Assembly (NCBI GenBank): GCA_014169315.1 | Contig: AP022133.1 | Coordinates: 3,286,001-3,350,000 of the forward strand | DNA length: 64,000 nucleotides | Direction of reading: 5' to 3' | Source: Enterobacter cloacae | GTDB lineage: Bacteria > Pseudomonadota > Gammaproteobacteria > Enterobacterales > Enterobacteriaceae | Shown here: one piece after another, positions 63,108 to 64,000 of the stretch | Layout: every line of letters begins with the position of its first letter | Numbering within the stretch: position 1 is the stretch's first letter | The notes under the pieces: model-generated | Told to the model about the DNA's origin: nothing | The model's input: the letters and a program-made list of their open reading frames with translations, nothing else | The model's database searches: none | Made by a program: the position numbers and the translations under genes

Positions 63108-64000
63108 TCAGTGTGGACCACGCAACTGTTGCTGTAGAGTCAACAACAGTTCGACTTCCTCAAGCCTGCGCTGTGTCGTACGGCTCACCTCTTGCGGATC
63201 GCGTTCAAACAAACTGTACTCACCCAGAATATGCTCAGCCAGACAGTGTTCGTAAATCGTGCCGGGAATGTGCCAGTGCTGAATATCATCGCCATCAATA
63301 CGCTCCAGCACATCTTCTGCACCGCGCCGATCGTGGCTGATAATCCGCCCGTCACGCAAATACAGCCGCAGCCCTTTTTGCCCACCGGCGGGGCCTGCAT
63401 ATTTGTTGAGCCAGATATCCACCGGCACGCCGCTAATGTGCCCCTGAAGATGCGCTTCACCTTCAGCCGTGGTCAGATCGCCTTTTATAATATCGCGTCC
63501 CAGCCGATCTTTGGCCGTTACCACCCGTAACGCCATTTCATCACGCCCGCCCAGATAACGTACCGTCTCACGCAGCATCGCCAGCACATGAGTCCCGATA
63601 TCCAGAATCACGCCATCGGGGTGATGCAGTGTACGCGTGTCCGGTTCACCGGTAGCAAAGTTGAGCGCAATGGGTTCCCCTGCGGGGTTATAGCCGCTCG
63701 GCTCCTGCAGAAAACCTTCAATTCTGACGACATCAGAAAACGTACTGACCAGCGTCTGCTTCACCGTTTCGAGACGCGCCATCCAGTGATCGAGCGCCAG
63801 CACGCGGGACGCGACGCCGGGCAGTTCCAGCAGTGATTTGAGTTTTTCAATCTGGGGAAGCGTGGCGACAATCGGTTTTTCGACCACAATACGCGACACG
63901 GGTGAGGCAATTGCCTGCTCAAGCACCTCAAGATGGTTCAGGGAGGCGGTGGTAATAAACAGAGTATCAAGAGGTTGGGAGAGCAGTTCAGCGAGTGATG
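63108..64000 (-). CDS. Gfo/Idh/MocA family oxidoreductase, N-terminus beyond the window (partial)
   Basis: The frame runs from the stop at 63108 to the window edge without interruption, at least 297 residues, so the true start lies beyond 64000. Visible: VEKPIVATLPQIEKL (the EKP motif near the cofactor site), and GVILDIGTHVLAMLRETVRYLGG (Asp/His pair). Substrate unknown. In E. coli the gene after yfgJ is der, so this is an accessory insertion. Confidence 0.8.
   Translation of the reverse strand, partial: SLAELLSQPLDTLFITTASLNHLEVLEQAIASPVSRIVVEKPIVATLPQIEKLKSLLELPGVASRVLALDHWMARLETVKQTLVSTFSDVVRIEGFLQEPSGYNPAGEPIALNFATGEPDTRTLHHPDGVILDIGTHVLAMLRETVRYLGGRDEMALRVVTAKDRLGRDIIKGDLTTAEGEAHLQGHISGVPVDIWLNKYAGPAGGQKGLRLYLRDGRIISHDRRGAEDVLERIDGDDIQHWHIPGTIYEHCLAEHILGEYSLFERDPQEVSRTTQRRLEEVELLLTLQQQLRGPH

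Overview
The window looks like a chromosomal segment of an enteric bacterium, most likely the Enterobacter cloacae complex or a close relative. Gene order follows the E. coli backbone almost exactly (nudK-aegA-narQ-acrD-ypfM-yffB-dapE-ypfN-ypfH-tmcA-ypfJ-purC-bamC-dapA-gcvR-bcp-perM-bepA-yfgD-hda-uraA-upp-purMN-ppk-ppx-pdeF-yfgG-guaA-guaB-xseA-yfgJ). Protein lengths are within a few residues of the E. coli family members. I see no tRNA, rRNA, CRISPR array, prophage or intact insertion sequence. Family assignments come from recalled sequence similarity and visible motifs; no database was searched.

Layout. Positions 1-21215 are conserved backbone: nitrate sensing (narQ), drug efflux (acrD), lysine/peptidoglycan precursor synthesis (dapA, dapE), tRNA acetylation (tmcA), purine synthesis (purC with a PurR box), outer membrane assembly (bamC, bepA) and redox or regulatory genes (gcvR, bcp). 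Positions 21212-25887 form an accessory block between yfgD and hda. It has a transposase-derived helix-turn-helix protein divergent from an operon of a PTS EIIC permease, a glycosylasparaginase and an M17 aminopeptidase. Backbone then resumes with hda (apparent CTG start), uraA-upp, an inserted GH1 6-phospho-beta-glucosidase gene, purMN, ppk-ppx, a frameshifted pdeF, and yfgG.

Positions 39059-58041, between yfgG and guaA, are a large accessory region. It holds a LysR/MFS divergent pair, an HxlR/MFS divergent pair, a complete-looking myo-inositol catabolic locus with its own ABC importer (iolA-iolD, then iolG-SBP-ATPase-permease-oxidoreductase-iolC-iolE-iolB, with divergent iolR), and a RelE/Phd-type toxin-antitoxin pair. 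The inositol genes fit one pathway: the ABC importer brings in inositol, then IolG, IolE, IolD, IolB, IolC (kinase with a fused DUF2090 aldolase-like domain) and IolA convert it to central metabolites. A 19-bp motif shared upstream of iolA and iolG is a candidate IolR operator. The window ends with guaA-guaB, xseA, yfgJ and a Gfo/Idh/MocA oxidoreductase running off the right edge.

The most notable observations are the EIIC/glycosylasparaginase/aminopeptidase block with its domesticated-transposase regulator, the shared iol operator, the single-base frameshift in pdeF, and hda with no ATG/GTG/TTG start for its N-terminus. Intergenic REP/BIME-like repeats and an IRU-like inverted-repeat element sit at several operon boundaries.
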